A stretch of 44,431 nt of DNA, taken from Candidatus Binatota bacterium. Its GTDB lineage: Bacteria > Desulfobacterota > Binatia > UBA1149. The notes beneath the pieces are model-generated. The model saw only the letters and a list, made by a program, of their open reading frames with translations, was not told where the DNA came from and did no database searches. Every line of letters starts with the position of its first letter. The first letter of the stretch is position 1. The translations under genes were made by a program, and so were the position numbers. Shown one piece after another: positions 8,052-16,127 of this stretch. The stretch spans positions 1 to 44,431 of the forward strand of contig DUBO01000051.1 in NCBI GenBank assembly GCA_012960245.1, in the 5' to 3' direction.

Positions 8052-9125
8052 TCAGTTCTCCTCCGGGCGGCAGTCGACAAGCACCTTGATGGCCTCGTCG
8101 GGGTCCTGGGCCGTCGCCAGTGCGCGGTCAAATTCGGCCAGTGCAAAGCGATGGCTCACCAGCGCAGAGGCGTCGACCTGTCCGGCCGCGAGCATCTCTA
8201 TCACGTCGGGAAACTCGTCCGGGTAGGCCATGGAGCCGGTAATAACGAGTTCGCGCATGAGCAGGTTGACCATGTCGACCGCCACCGGCGCCTTTTGCAG
8301 GCCGGCTACGACAACGCGCGCGCCGCTGCGGGCCTGGTGTACCACCTGGGTAAACACGCTGCCCACGCCGGTGGCCTCAACGTAGAGCTCGCTGGCCGGC
8401 ACCGGGCCGCCCATGAGCTCGGCAGCACCGTGCTGCTTGAGCAGGAAGGTCGGCAGCGAGGTCGGGTCGTCCTGGTCGGGGCAGAAAACAGTGCCACCAA
8501 GTTGCGCGGCCATGGCCAGGCGTTTGGCTGACAGGTCCACGATCACTATGTTCTCAAGGCCGAGGTGGCGCAGCACGAGCAGCGTGCACAGCCCTATGGG
8601 ACCGGCGCCCATGATGACCGCCCGGTCACCCGCCTGCGCCTTGCCTTGCCTGGCAACGTGCATGCCCACGGCCAGTGGTTCTACCAGGGCGCCTTCTTCC
8701 ATTCCGAGCGACTCGGGCAGTTTGAACAGCGAGGATTCGTTCTTCTCGGCATTGCGCACCAGGAGAAGAGGAGCAAAAGCGCCCTCCGGTCCACCGTTGC
8801 CAATGGTATTGCCGTTGGCCATGGGGTTAACGACCACTCGATCACCGTCGCGCGTGGCGCTGACCCTGTTGCCGGTTTCGACCACCACGCCCGACAGCTC
8901 GTGCCCCAGCGGCATGGGGCGGTCGCCACCGGCCATGGAGCCCATGCCTATGTAGCCGAGGTCGGAGCCGCAGATGCCGCAGTACTCAACGGCCACCACG
9001 ACGTCGTCGGGCCCGGGCGAGGGCACGGCGATACGATCGACCTGCGCGACACCGGGGCCGTGTACCTGCACGGCCGGCATGGTGGATCCAGTGTTGCTAG
9101 TGCTGGTGGAGGCCACGATCTTCAA
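8052..9125 (-). CDS. zinc-type alcohol dehydrogenase (MDR family)
   Basis: This medium-chain dehydrogenase/reductase of up to 357 residues has the catalytic zinc ligands in CGICGSD (Cys52) and LGHE (His75), and a nucleotide-binding GAGPIGL motif. It is threonine-dehydrogenase-like, but the structural-zinc lobe is absent: where the four cysteines would be, the protein reads NPMANGNTIGNGGPEGAF. The longest frame begins at a TTG (9125) overlapping the stop of the PEBP gene as TTGA. An ATG at 9080 (MPAVQVHGPG) is an equally plausible start and better fits the family N-terminus. It is embedded in the minus-strand operon between PEBP and SDR genes. Confidence 0.87.
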   Translation of the reverse strand: MKIVASTSTSNTGSTMPAVQVHGPGVAQVDRIAVPSPGPDDVVVAVEYCGICGSDLGYIGMGSMAGGDRPMPLGHELSGVVVETGNRVSATRDGDRVVVNPMANGNTIGNGGPEGAFAPLLLVRNAEKNESSLFKLPESLGMEEGALVEPLAVGMHVARQGKAQAGDRAVIMGAGPIGLCTLLVLRHLGLENIVIVDLSAKRLAMAAQLGGTVFCPDQDDPTSLPTFLLKQHGAAELMGGPVPASELYVEATGVGSVFTQVVHQARSGARVVVAGLQKAPVAVDMVNLLMRELVITGSMAYPDEFPDVIEMLAAGQVDASALVSHRFALAEFDRALATAQDPDEAIKVLVDCRPEEN

Positions 9126-9745
9126 TCCTGCGGGTCGGGGTGCAGGGAGTAAGTGGCCACTATGGAGGCCAGGTCCAGCACGTGCCCTTCCATGGCATTG
9201 ATCGCGTCGCCGCCGGTGAAGCGACTGCCCAGTTCGAGCTTTTGGATGTCCAAAGCATAAACGGTGAACACGTAGTGGTGAAGGCGTTCGTCGTTGAAGG
9301 GAGGCCAGGGTCCGTCGTATCCACCGTAATCGCCGCTCATGTCCTCGTCGTCGGCAAACCAGTTGGTGAAGTCATTGATGCCACGGCAGCCGTGGGCGGT
9401 GGGGCCGGGTTGTTTGCCCCGCGCGGTAAAGCCTTCGCCGTCTGTAGCAACGGCAAGTTCTCCCATGGACGCGGGGATGTCGACGAGCACCCAGTGATCA
9501 AAATCAACACGCGGGATGTCGTAGGGTACCGTCGCGTCGCTGCGGTTCACGAGGTCGGGGCGCGTGGGTGCGTCGCGGTCATGACAGACGATGGCCATCG
9601 ATTGAGTGCCCACCGGCAGCTCGCTCCAGGCCAGGTGGGGGCTGCGATTCGGGCCGGGCACCGGTCCATCGTCGCCGGGCACACCCGCGGCAAACTCGGG
9701 GGGCAGGGGCTGTCCGTCGTTGAATGAATCGCTGTGAATCTTCAT
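9122..9745 (-). CDS. YbhB/YbcL-type PEBP-family protein (Raf-kinase-inhibitor-like)
   Basis: The 207-residue product starts MKIHSDSFNDGQPLPPEFAAG and has the two ligand-pocket segments of bacterial PEBP proteins: SPHLAWSELPVGTQSMAIVCHDRDAP and HWVLVDIP, then a GYDGPWPP segment and HHYVFTVYALD. The family binds phosphate-like anions, and the physiological role of bacterial members is poorly known. There is no signal peptide, so it is cytoplasmic. It is tightly placed in the operon: 3 bp after the sulfotransferase stop and overlapping the dehydrogenase start. Finding it inside a catabolic operon is unusual, and a ligand-binding or modulating role is only speculation. Confidence 0.9.
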   Translation of the reverse strand: MKIHSDSFNDGQPLPPEFAAGVPGDDGPVPGPNRSPHLAWSELPVGTQSMAIVCHDRDAPTRPDLVNRSDATVPYDIPRVDFDHWVLVDIPASMGELAVATDGEGFTARGKQPGPTAHGCRGINDFTNWFADDEDMSGDYGGYDGPWPPFNDERLHHYVFTVYALDIQKLELGSRFTGGDAINAMEGHVLDLASIVATYSLHPDPQD

Positions 9746-9748
9746 TTG

Positions 9749-11047
9749 CTACTCTCCCGCGATAGTTTCTACAGGGAAGCGCGAGCTGTAGAAATCAAAA
9801 CGCTTGCGTAGCTCGTCGGGGTCGGTGCCAAAGTCGCCGGCCAGGTCGTAGAGAACGCGTCCACCGCGGTCGCGCGGGTGCCGACGGCGGTAATCGGCTA
9901 TGGCCTCCAGCGTGTCGGCGTCGAGCTCAAGGCCCGCCAGTTGGTATACCGCGGCTATAGAGCCCTCCTCGTCGGCCATGAAATCAGAAAAATGCAGGTC
10001 CATGCTGTGCGCGGGTGCGAGCAGTCCCCGGTCGCGCACGCAGGCCGCGAGCAGTTGCTCCACCCGCGCTGTCCAGTACTCCAGCAGTTCGTCTACGAGC
10101 ACGCGGCGCCGGCTGACTCTCTGCCCGTAGGCCAGCATGGTCACGGTTGATTGTATTACCGCCACCGGGTCGCGGTGGGTCACGACGACCGTCGCGTCTG
10201 GAAAGGTCCGCGTGAGCGCGGGCAACTGTTCAAGGTGCTGGGGACACTTGAGTACCCAGCGCTGCGCTGGGTCGCCGCTAGCCTGCTTGCCGCTCGCGAG
10301 ACCAGCCTGTTGGTCGCGCCAGGCCAGCAGCCTGAGCACGTTCTTCATGTAGTCATAGTGGGGTTGCTGATCATGCCCCAGGTAGTGGTCGCGCCAGCGC
10401 GGTGAGTGAGCCAACCACTCGTAGTTGTACGAGGCGAAGTCGGGGCCCATGAGTTCGAGTTCTTCGTGCACGTGGTCGGGGTTCATCGGGTGCATGGCCG
10501 CGAGGTGGGGAGTCACGGCCTGCATTCCTTCCCAGGCTTTCTCGCAACGGAACCAGCGCGGGTCGTTCTCGTCCCCGGTGGAGGGCTCACCCGGAAGCGG
10601 AAGCGGTTCGTAGGATTCCCAAAGTGGCAGCGAGCGCAGGCGTGGGTCGGCAGCCAGGGTGTTGAGCAGGTGGGTGGTGCCCGACCTGGGCAGGCCCACC
10701 ACTATGATCGGCCGTTCAATGGCTGTGTCGAGAATCTCGGGGTGCCGTGTCCAGCAATCCTGTATCAGGAGGCGACTGGTGGCGTGTTGCAGCAGCTTGT
10801 TGCGCAGCGTGAGGCGGCCGAGCGCGGTGAGCTCGTGGTCAGTACTCCACTCGTCGCAGAGCAAGCCCAGTCGCTCGATGAAATCTTCTGGTCCTAAATC
10901 GACGAGACCGGTGGTTTCGCGGGCCTGGCCCAGTATCGAGTCAATCGTCAGCTCTATGTCCAGGTTGTCGGCCCAGGCCATAGCAGCGCGCTGGGTGTCG
11001 TCGAGTTGGGGCTGCGAGAGGTCGGATATGCGGATCTCGTCGCTCAT
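9749..11047 (-). CDS. sulfotransferase family protein
   Basis: This 432-residue protein has the 5'-phosphosulfate-binding loop PIIVVGLPRSGTTHLL (GLPRSGTT at residues 118-125), and a downstream VLKCPQHLEQLPALTRTFPDATVVVTHRDP segment that fits the 3'-phosphate-binding region. Such proteins transfer sulfate from PAPS to an alcohol or amine; many bacterial members of this long (400+ residue) group are uncharacterised. A frame extension to 11281 overlaps the MBL gene; the ATG at 11047 (MSDEIRISDLS) follows the MBL stop by 16 bp and is preferred. It is paired in one operon with an alkyl-sulfatase-like MBL protein, so sulfate addition and removal may act on the same compound. Confidence 0.88.
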   Translation of the reverse strand: MSDEIRISDLSQPQLDDTQRAAMAWADNLDIELTIDSILGQARETTGLVDLGPEDFIERLGLLCDEWSTDHELTALGRLTLRNKLLQHATSRLLIQDCWTRHPEILDTAIERPIIVVGLPRSGTTHLLNTLAADPRLRSLPLWESYEPLPLPGEPSTGDENDPRWFRCEKAWEGMQAVTPHLAAMHPMNPDHVHEELELMGPDFASYNYEWLAHSPRWRDHYLGHDQQPHYDYMKNVLRLLAWRDQQAGLASGKQASGDPAQRWVLKCPQHLEQLPALTRTFPDATVVVTHRDPVAVIQSTVTMLAYGQRVSRRRVLVDELLEYWTARVEQLLAACVRDRGLLAPAHSMDLHFSDFMADEEGSIAAVYQLAGLELDADTLEAIADYRRRHPRDRGGRVLYDLAGDFGTDPDELRKRFDFYSSRFPVETIAGE

Positions 11048-11063
11048 CTTCGGCGGCTCATCT

Positions 11064-12392
11064 TCAGCTATGGCCCAGTAGACTCTGCAGGCGGGCGATT
11101 TCTTTCGCCAGCCAGCCGTCCTCCCAGAAGTTGGCGCCGGCTTTGGACACCGAGGCGCGCTCGCGCAGGGCGAGGTGTACGTCAAGCAGGAGTTGCAGCG
11201 CGGCCTTGTCGTTGTCGTCGGCAGTGTCAGCGGCGGCGGCCAGCTCTGCCAGGTGCAGCGCCGCCTCCGGGTTGCCGGCATCGAGCAGGGCGCGCCCTCG
11301 GGTGGTTATGGCGTTGACGCCGGCCAGCCCGGCCAGCTCGGCGCTCACTTCGCGGGCAGGGGTGGGGTAGAGCTCGGTGGTAGACCCCGCCTTGAACCAT
11401 CCCATGTAGCTTTCCCAGATCGTGCGCACGGCCCAGCTCACCTTGCCGTAGCCTTGGCCTATGACGACATCGTCGGGCAGGTCGACCTCTCGCATGAGGG
11501 TGGAAACGTCCTTGCCTTCGTTCATTCCCGCCAGCGTGGCGCCGTGCACGTGGTCGGCGGCGCGGTAAAGCTGGTCGAGGCTGTCGCGTATGAGTTCACG
11601 GCCGGCGATGGGCGCAAAGTGGCCGGTCACCAGCAGCTCGGGTTCAAGGCTACGCATGCGGTCGACGGCCCGCATGTAGGGCTCGAGAAAACGATAGCGG
11701 TCGCCGCGTATGGTGTTGATATTGGGAAAGTGCGGAAACAACGGGCCGACGGTATTACCGCTGAAAAGTATCCCGTGCTCGGGCAACCACACGAGGCAGC
11801 TGTCTGCGGTCTCACCGCCGGGTACGGCCAGCAGCTCGAGCTTGAGCCCACCGCAGTCGAGTTCGAGACGGTCTTCAAAAGTAATGTCGGGCTCGGGCAC
11901 ATCCTGTTCGAAGGCCGAGGGGTCCCGGGCTGCCACCTCGGTGGCGTAGTCGAACACGTGCTGAAACCAGGTGCCCGACTGGTTTACTCGCACCGTGGCG
12001 ATACGGCTGTCGTCGTGCTGGCAGGCCGCGTTGTTGGCCTGGGCGATGTAGGCCGTGTCGGCCTCGCGAAAGCGCGACACGCCGCCCAGGTGGTCCACGT
12101 GTCCCTGGGTGGTGATGATGTGCGTGGTCGGTCCGTCGCAGGCCTGGTCGAACACGCGCTTGTGCACGGGAGCCTCGAAACCCATGCCGGTGTTTATGAT
12201 CACCCGGCCCGCACTGGTCACCAGCATGTAGGAGTTCGAACACCCCTCGGACATGCAGATGAAGTCGTTGATGGGCGTGGCGGTGGTCTGCCAGGCTGGC
12301 TTCATGTCGAAGAAGGTGGGTCGGTTGGCTACCAGCTCAGCGACGCCGGCGGCGGTCGGGTTTCTTGCGGTGCTTGTATACTGGCGGCTCAT
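11064..12392 (-). CDS. MBL-fold protein of the alkyl-sulfatase type
   Basis: This 442-residue metallo-beta-lactamase-fold protein is the first gene of the operon. The metal motif reads THIITTQGHVDHLGG: Gln96 stands where the first His of HxHxDH is expected, while His98, Asp100 and His101 remain. A second region reads PGGETADSCLVWLPEHGILFSGN, without the usual His-Thr pair. The C-terminal part has YGKVSWAVRTIWESYMGWF, a hallmark of the alkyl-sulfatase dimerisation region. A role in hydrolysing a sulfate ester or a related ester is therefore likely but not certain, since two metal ligands appear altered. No signal peptide is seen. It is divergent from the M20 peptidase gene. Confidence 0.82.
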   Translation of the reverse strand: MSRQYTSTARNPTAAGVAELVANRPTFFDMKPAWQTTATPINDFICMSEGCSNSYMLVTSAGRVIINTGMGFEAPVHKRVFDQACDGPTTHIITTQGHVDHLGGVSRFREADTAYIAQANNAACQHDDSRIATVRVNQSGTWFQHVFDYATEVAARDPSAFEQDVPEPDITFEDRLELDCGGLKLELLAVPGGETADSCLVWLPEHGILFSGNTVGPLFPHFPNINTIRGDRYRFLEPYMRAVDRMRSLEPELLVTGHFAPIAGRELIRDSLDQLYRAADHVHGATLAGMNEGKDVSTLMREVDLPDDVVIGQGYGKVSWAVRTIWESYMGWFKAGSTTELYPTPAREVSAELAGLAGVNAITTRGRALLDAGNPEAALHLAELAAAADTADDNDKAALQLLLDVHLALRERASVSKAGANFWEDGWLAKEIARLQSLLGHS

Positions 12393-12501
12393 GGCTAGTG
12401 GCTTTCCTAGCGCGTGGGCTGCCTCGAGTAAAAAGGACGGCGTCTCCCCCTAGGCACGGCCCTCTGGCAGTATGCCTGCTCGGGGGTGTGATCAAACAGC
12501 T

Positions 12502-13995
12502 ATGAAGAAAGCAGTCATGGTAGCCGCGGGGGTATTTGCCCTGGTAACGGCGGTCGTAATGGTGCGCACGGTGGGTCTGGACAGCGCGCAGGTCAAGGTG
12601 CCCCGCCTTGAGATGGAGGTTGACGCAGCGGCCGTAGCCACGCGTATGGGTGAGGCGGTCAGATTCCGTACCGTTTCAAACCTGGACACGGGCAAAGTCG
12701 CATGGGGTGAGTTCAAACGCCTGCACGCCTGGATGCAGACCAGCTGGCCGGCCGTGCACGCGGCCATGCAGCGGGAAACCGTTGGTGGCTATAGCCTGCT
12801 CTACCACGTGCAGGGAAGCGACCCGGCGCTCGCGCCGGTGTTGTTCATGGCCCACCAGGACGTGGTGCCCGTGGAGCCCGGCACCGAGGGCGACTGGGTC
12901 CGGCCGCCATTTGCCGGCGACATCGCTCCCTGCGGTGATATCGAAGGCGACTGCGTGTGGGGACGCGGTACGCTGGATGTAAAATCGTCGATGGTGGGCC
13001 TCATGGAGGCTGCAGAGCGGATGTTCGCCCGTGGGTGGCAGCCGCAACGCACGGTGTATTTCTTTTTCGGCCATGATGAGGAGGTAGGCGGAGGGGCCGG
13101 GGCGAGGGCCGGTGCAGGGTTGCTCGAAGACCGCGGCGTTCGCCTGGCGTGGGTGCTCGACGAGGGTCTCGTCGTCACCGACGGCATGGTGGAGGGCCTC
13201 GACCAGCCGGTGGCCATGATAGGCACTGCCGAGAAGGGTTACTTGAGTCTTGAACTGGTGGCCACCGACGAGGGTGGACATTCGTCGATGCCGCCCCTTC
13301 ACACGGCCGCCGGCCGGGTGGCGCGCGCGGTGACGAGCCTGGAGGCCGACCAGTTCCCGGGAGCGCTTGATGGGGCAGCAGGGCAGATGTTCGCGGCCCT
13401 GGCGCCGCACCTGCCGCTGGGGCGACGCGCCGCGATGGCCAACCTGTGGCTGGCCGAACCGCTGGTCGTGAGGTCGCTCGAGGGCAACCCGCTGACGGCG
13501 GCCTTTGTGCGTACGACCACGGCAGCGACCATGCTCGAGGGCAGCGTCAAGGAGAACGTGCTGCCCCAGCGCGCCGTGGCTGTCGTTAATTTTCGCGTAC
13601 ACCCGCGCGACTCGGTCGACTCGGTAACAGAACGTGTACGACGGGTGATAGATGATGATGACGTGGAGGTGCGACCGGTGCCCGGTGGCATGCTGAGCGA
13701 ACCCTCTCCGGTCTCCTCAACAGGCGCAGCCGGTTACCTGCTGCTTGAACGCTCGATAAAGGCGGTATGGCCGCAGGTGCTGGTAGCCCCGGGCATAGTG
13801 GTGGGTGCAACCGATTCGCGTCACTTCGCTGGCGTTGCCGACAACGTCTACCGGTTTATCCCGTTCTGGATGCGGCCGGGCGACCGCAGTCGCGTGCACG
13901 GAACCAACGAACGGGTCACGGTAGATAACCTGGCCGACTTCGTTCGTTTCTACAGCGCGGTGCTCGGTGGTGTCGGCGAATCCGCAGGCGGGTGA
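12502..13995 (+). CDS. M20 family peptidase, membrane-anchored (PM20D1-like)
   Basis: The 497-residue product has an N-terminal hydrophobic anchor (about residues 4-22) and a complete M20 metallopeptidase core. Metal and catalytic residues are in FMAHQDVVPV (His118, Asp120), GRGTLDVK (Asp159) and FGHDEEVGG (Glu193-Glu194). The DWVRPPFAG and CVWGRGTLD segments are typical of the carboxypeptidase S/PM20D1 subgroup, which hydrolyses or forms N-acyl amino acids and peptides. A frame start at 12472 exists; ATG 12502 (MKKAVMVAAGVFAL) gives the proper anchor. It converges with the P450 gene with a 10-bp gap. The active site probably faces the periplasm. Confidence 0.9.
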   Translation: MKKAVMVAAGVFALVTAVVMVRTVGLDSAQVKVPRLEMEVDAAAVATRMGEAVRFRTVSNLDTGKVAWGEFKRLHAWMQTSWPAVHAAMQRETVGGYSLLYHVQGSDPALAPVLFMAHQDVVPVEPGTEGDWVRPPFAGDIAPCGDIEGDCVWGRGTLDVKSSMVGLMEAAERMFARGWQPQRTVYFFFGHDEEVGGGAGARAGAGLLEDRGVRLAWVLDEGLVVTDGMVEGLDQPVAMIGTAEKGYLSLELVATDEGGHSSMPPLHTAAGRVARAVTSLEADQFPGALDGAAGQMFAALAPHLPLGRRAAMANLWLAEPLVVRSLEGNPLTAAFVRTTTAATMLEGSVKENVLPQRAVAVVNFRVHPRDSVDSVTERVRRVIDDDDVEVRPVPGGMLSEPSPVSSTGAAGYLLLERSIKAVWPQVLVAPGIVVGATDSRHFAGVADNVYRFIPFWMRPGDRSRVHGTNERVTVDNLADFVRFYSAVLGGVGESAGG

Positions 13996-14005
13996 CCGGC
14001 CAGGT

Positions 14006-15214
14006 TCAGAGACTTATGTGAACACTCGATGGTCCGCGCACGGTACTGGTGTGAACCATTTCGATCTTTTCTCGCGATGCCTCCCAGCGTGGGAATCTTG
14101 CCAGCGTTTCTTCTATGGCTACCCGCGCCTCCATGCGCGCGAGCGACGCGCCTATGCAGAAGTGCAATCCGTAGCCAAACGACACGTGCGAGTCGATCGG
14201 GCGGGTGATGTCGAAGCGGTCGGCATCGGTAAACTCGCGTTCGTCGCGGCCGGCCGAGCCGTTAAGCAGGGCAATCTTAGAACCCTCGGGTACGATCTGC
14301 CCGTGCAGCTCAACGTCGCGTGTTACATAGCGGGCCTGTATTGGCGAGGGCGCCTCGTAGCGCAACAGTTCCTCCACTGCGCCGGGTATAAGCGACGCAT
14401 CGGCGGCCAGTTGCTCTCGCTGCTCGGGGTGCTCGGACAACAGCAGCGCGGTCCAGCCCAGCAGGCGGGCCACGGTTTCGTTGCCCGCCGAAGAGAGCAG
14501 GTTCACGAATCCGTGCACTTCGTCATCGGACAATCGCCGGGTTGAACCGTCTTCCAGCTCGATTTCGCTGGCCACGAGATCGCTCATCAGGTCGTCGCTC
14601 GGGGCGCGTCGGCGCTGGTCGATCTGCTCCTGGAAATATTCGCGCAGGTGGCCCCAGGCCTCGACCGCACCGCGGTTCGACTGAGTTTCGCCTGGCTCGA
14701 CGTGCAGGCTCTGGTCGGTCCAACCACGCACTGTGTCCTGGTCCTCGACGGGTACCCCCAGCAGTGAGCCTATGACCATCACCGGCAGGCGGGCAGCAAA
14801 CTCCTCGACGTAATCGAAGCCGGCGCTACCGACGAAGGGGTCGAGGTACTCGGCGCACAGCGAGCGTATGCGGGGCTCGAGCTCGGCCACGCGGCGGACC
14901 GTCAGCGTGCGTCCGACGAGTTTACGCAACTGGGTATGATCGGGGGGGTCGAGCCATATCATCATGGTGCTGAAGTCGTGCTTGCGCGACATCAGCTCCA
15001 GCACCGTACCGTGTGCCGAGCTGAAGGTCTGGTGGTCGAGCGAAGCGTCGTACACGTCGCGGTAACGGCTCAGGGCGTAGAAGTCGTACTCCCGGTTGTA
15101 GTAAAGTGGGGCCTCGTCACGCATTCGCCGCCAGACCGGGTGCGGGTCGGCGTCTATCGCGTAGTCGTAGGGGTCGTAATACAGATCGTCGGGTTGCATG
15201 TTGTTGGCCTTCAC
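14006..15214 (-). CDS. cytochrome P450
   Basis: This 402-residue soluble bacterial P450 is a class I monooxygenase needing separate ferredoxin and reductase; neither is encoded nearby. The I-helix oxygen-activation segment is SSAGNETVARLLGW, the ExxR motif is in EELLRYEAPSP, and the heme loop is FGYGLHFCIGASLAR with Cys353 as ligand. Two starts are possible: GTG at 15214 with a GAGGA site 8 nt upstream, and ATG at 15199 with AAGG. The N-terminus PDDLYYDPYDYAIDADPHPVW is compatible with either. It lies downstream of the TetR gene on the same strand across a 157-bp gap, so it may be under the same regulator. The substrate cannot be assigned. Confidence 0.93.
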   Translation of the reverse strand: MKANNMQPDDLYYDPYDYAIDADPHPVWRRMRDEAPLYYNREYDFYALSRYRDVYDASLDHQTFSSAHGTVLELMSRKHDFSTMMIWLDPPDHTQLRKLVGRTLTVRRVAELEPRIRSLCAEYLDPFVGSAGFDYVEEFAARLPVMVIGSLLGVPVEDQDTVRGWTDQSLHVEPGETQSNRGAVEAWGHLREYFQEQIDQRRRAPSDDLMSDLVASEIELEDGSTRRLSDDEVHGFVNLLSSAGNETVARLLGWTALLLSEHPEQREQLAADASLIPGAVEELLRYEAPSPIQARYVTRDVELHGQIVPEGSKIALLNGSAGRDEREFTDADRFDITRPIDSHVSFGYGLHFCIGASLARMEARVAIEETLARFPRWEASREKIEMVHTSTVRGPSSVHISL

Positions 15215-15371
15215 TGTCGCTGTCCTCGGGACAGATTATGCTTGTCGTCCACGGTGGTACAAGCGGCGCAAGGGAGGGGCTCTCAAGCCGGGGGCCATGA
15301 CTCTTCGACTCGAGGGACGATGTCCGCCAGGGCGCTTTCGTTGCAGGGGCACCTGTAGATCGATCTTCGCA

Positions 15372-15971
15372 CTAGGTCGACCAGGCCTTTACGCCCGCGC
15401 GCATGCCCGTGTTGGTAGCCTTGACGAAGAGCGCGTCGCGCTGCGGGTCGCCAAACTCGAGCCAGTTGAGGACTGCCTCGACCAGGTAGCCTACAACCGC
15501 GTGGGCGGCCCACTTCATCGCATCGGCAGGGACACGCTCACCCAGGTTGGTGTCAGCGGCCTTGACGGCCCACTCCCGCAGCTCGGCCGCGTAGGAAGAG
15601 AAAAGTGGCTCGCGGGCGGCGTGTCTCCACAGCAGGCGGAAACCGTCGGGGTCCTGCCGGGCGGCGGCGAGCACCGAGCGAGCCCCTATCCCGAATCCAC
15701 CGGGCTCCGGTTCGGCCTGGAGCTCACCGGTGAGGCGGGTGCAGACGCGTTCCAGGACCGCGCGGTAGAGGTCTTCCTTTGAATCGAAATGTCGGTAGAC
15801 GATCAGGGGAGTGATGCCCGATTCCGTGGCGATATCGGGCATCGTGGTCGCAGCGAAACCCGCCTTCGAAAAGGCGCGGGTGGCACCGTCCAGGATCGAT
15901 TCGCGCCTTTGCTCGCGGGGCAGCCGCCGCGGACTCTCGTCGCTGGTCTCCTGGGAAGAAGTCCTTGACAT
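15372..15971 (-). CDS. TetR/AcrR family transcriptional regulator
   Basis: The 199-residue product has an N-terminal helix-turn-helix (RRESILDGATRAFSKAGFA, then TMPDIATESGITPLIVYRHF, residues about 22-62) followed by a variable alpha-helical ligand domain. A frame start at 16007 would run through the promoter palindrome; the ATG at 15971 (MSRTSSQETS) is preferred. A good minus-strand promoter (TTGTAT at 16002-16007, 18 bp, TATGAT at 15978-15983) would begin transcription at about this ATG, so the mRNA may be leaderless. It is divergent from the amidohydrolase operon, and the palindromes between them are likely its operator. It is probably autoregulated and controls the four-gene operon and perhaps the P450. 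Confidence 0.9.
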   Translation of the reverse strand: MSRTSSQETSDESPRRLPREQRRESILDGATRAFSKAGFAATTMPDIATESGITPLIVYRHFDSKEDLYRAVLERVCTRLTGELQAEPEPGGFGIGARSVLAAARQDPDGFRLLWRHAAREPLFSSYAAELREWAVKAADTNLGERVPADAMKWAAHAVVGYLVEAVLNWLEFGDPQRDALFVKATNTGMRAGVKAWST

Positions 15972-15992
15972 ATGTATATCATAGCGTATACA
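15965..15992 (+). promoter_or_regulatory. candidate sigma-70 promoter for the amidohydrolase operon
   Basis: TTGACA (15965-15970), a 16-bp spacer and TATACA (15987-15992) form a strong-looking promoter reading toward the gene at 16128. It overlaps the start of tetR and the palindrome. A second perfect -10 hexamer TATAAT is at 16021-16026, without a clear -35 partner (CTGTAT lies 17 bp upstream). Confidence 0.55.
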
Positions 15993-16006
15993 TGGGGCTG
16001 TATACA
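15972..16006. promoter_or_regulatory. palindromic operator region for the TetR regulator
   Basis: ATGTATA (15972-15978) and TATACAT (15987-15993) form a 7-bp inverted repeat with 8 bp between the arms, and TGTATACA at 15999-16006 is a perfect palindrome. GTATACA thus occurs twice, 14 bp apart. The elements overlap the promoters of both divergent transcripts, the expected place for a TetR operator. Confidence 0.65.
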
Positions 16007-16127
16007 AGCGCCATTGCCACTATAATGTGTGGGCCGGGAATTTTAGGGGCGTGAGACGGGGCTGCGTGCAGACGTTGCTGCTATAGGTAGTTGGCTGCGA
16101 CAGGGGCTACTGAGGAGAGGAGTCACG

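Noticed and set aside
11048-11281. Upstream extension of the sulfotransferase frame
   Set aside because: It overlaps the end of the MBL gene in another frame and its translation is Arg/Pro/Thr-rich; ATG 11047 fits the operon spacing.
11175-12398. 407-codon ORF antisense to the MBL gene
   Set aside because: It overlaps a gene with conserved MBL and dimerisation motifs; the antisense translation shows no domain.
12394-12411. GCTAG/CTAGC inverted repeat between the MBL and M20 genes
   Set aside because: The arms are only 5 bp and no second copy or promoter fit was found, so it is too weak to call an operator.
15215-15371. Possible small minus-strand gene between tetR and the P450 (CPCNESALADIV frame)
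   Set aside because: The frame continues as a shadow of tetR, lacks a start with a ribosome site in the gap, and has no ferredoxin cysteine pattern.
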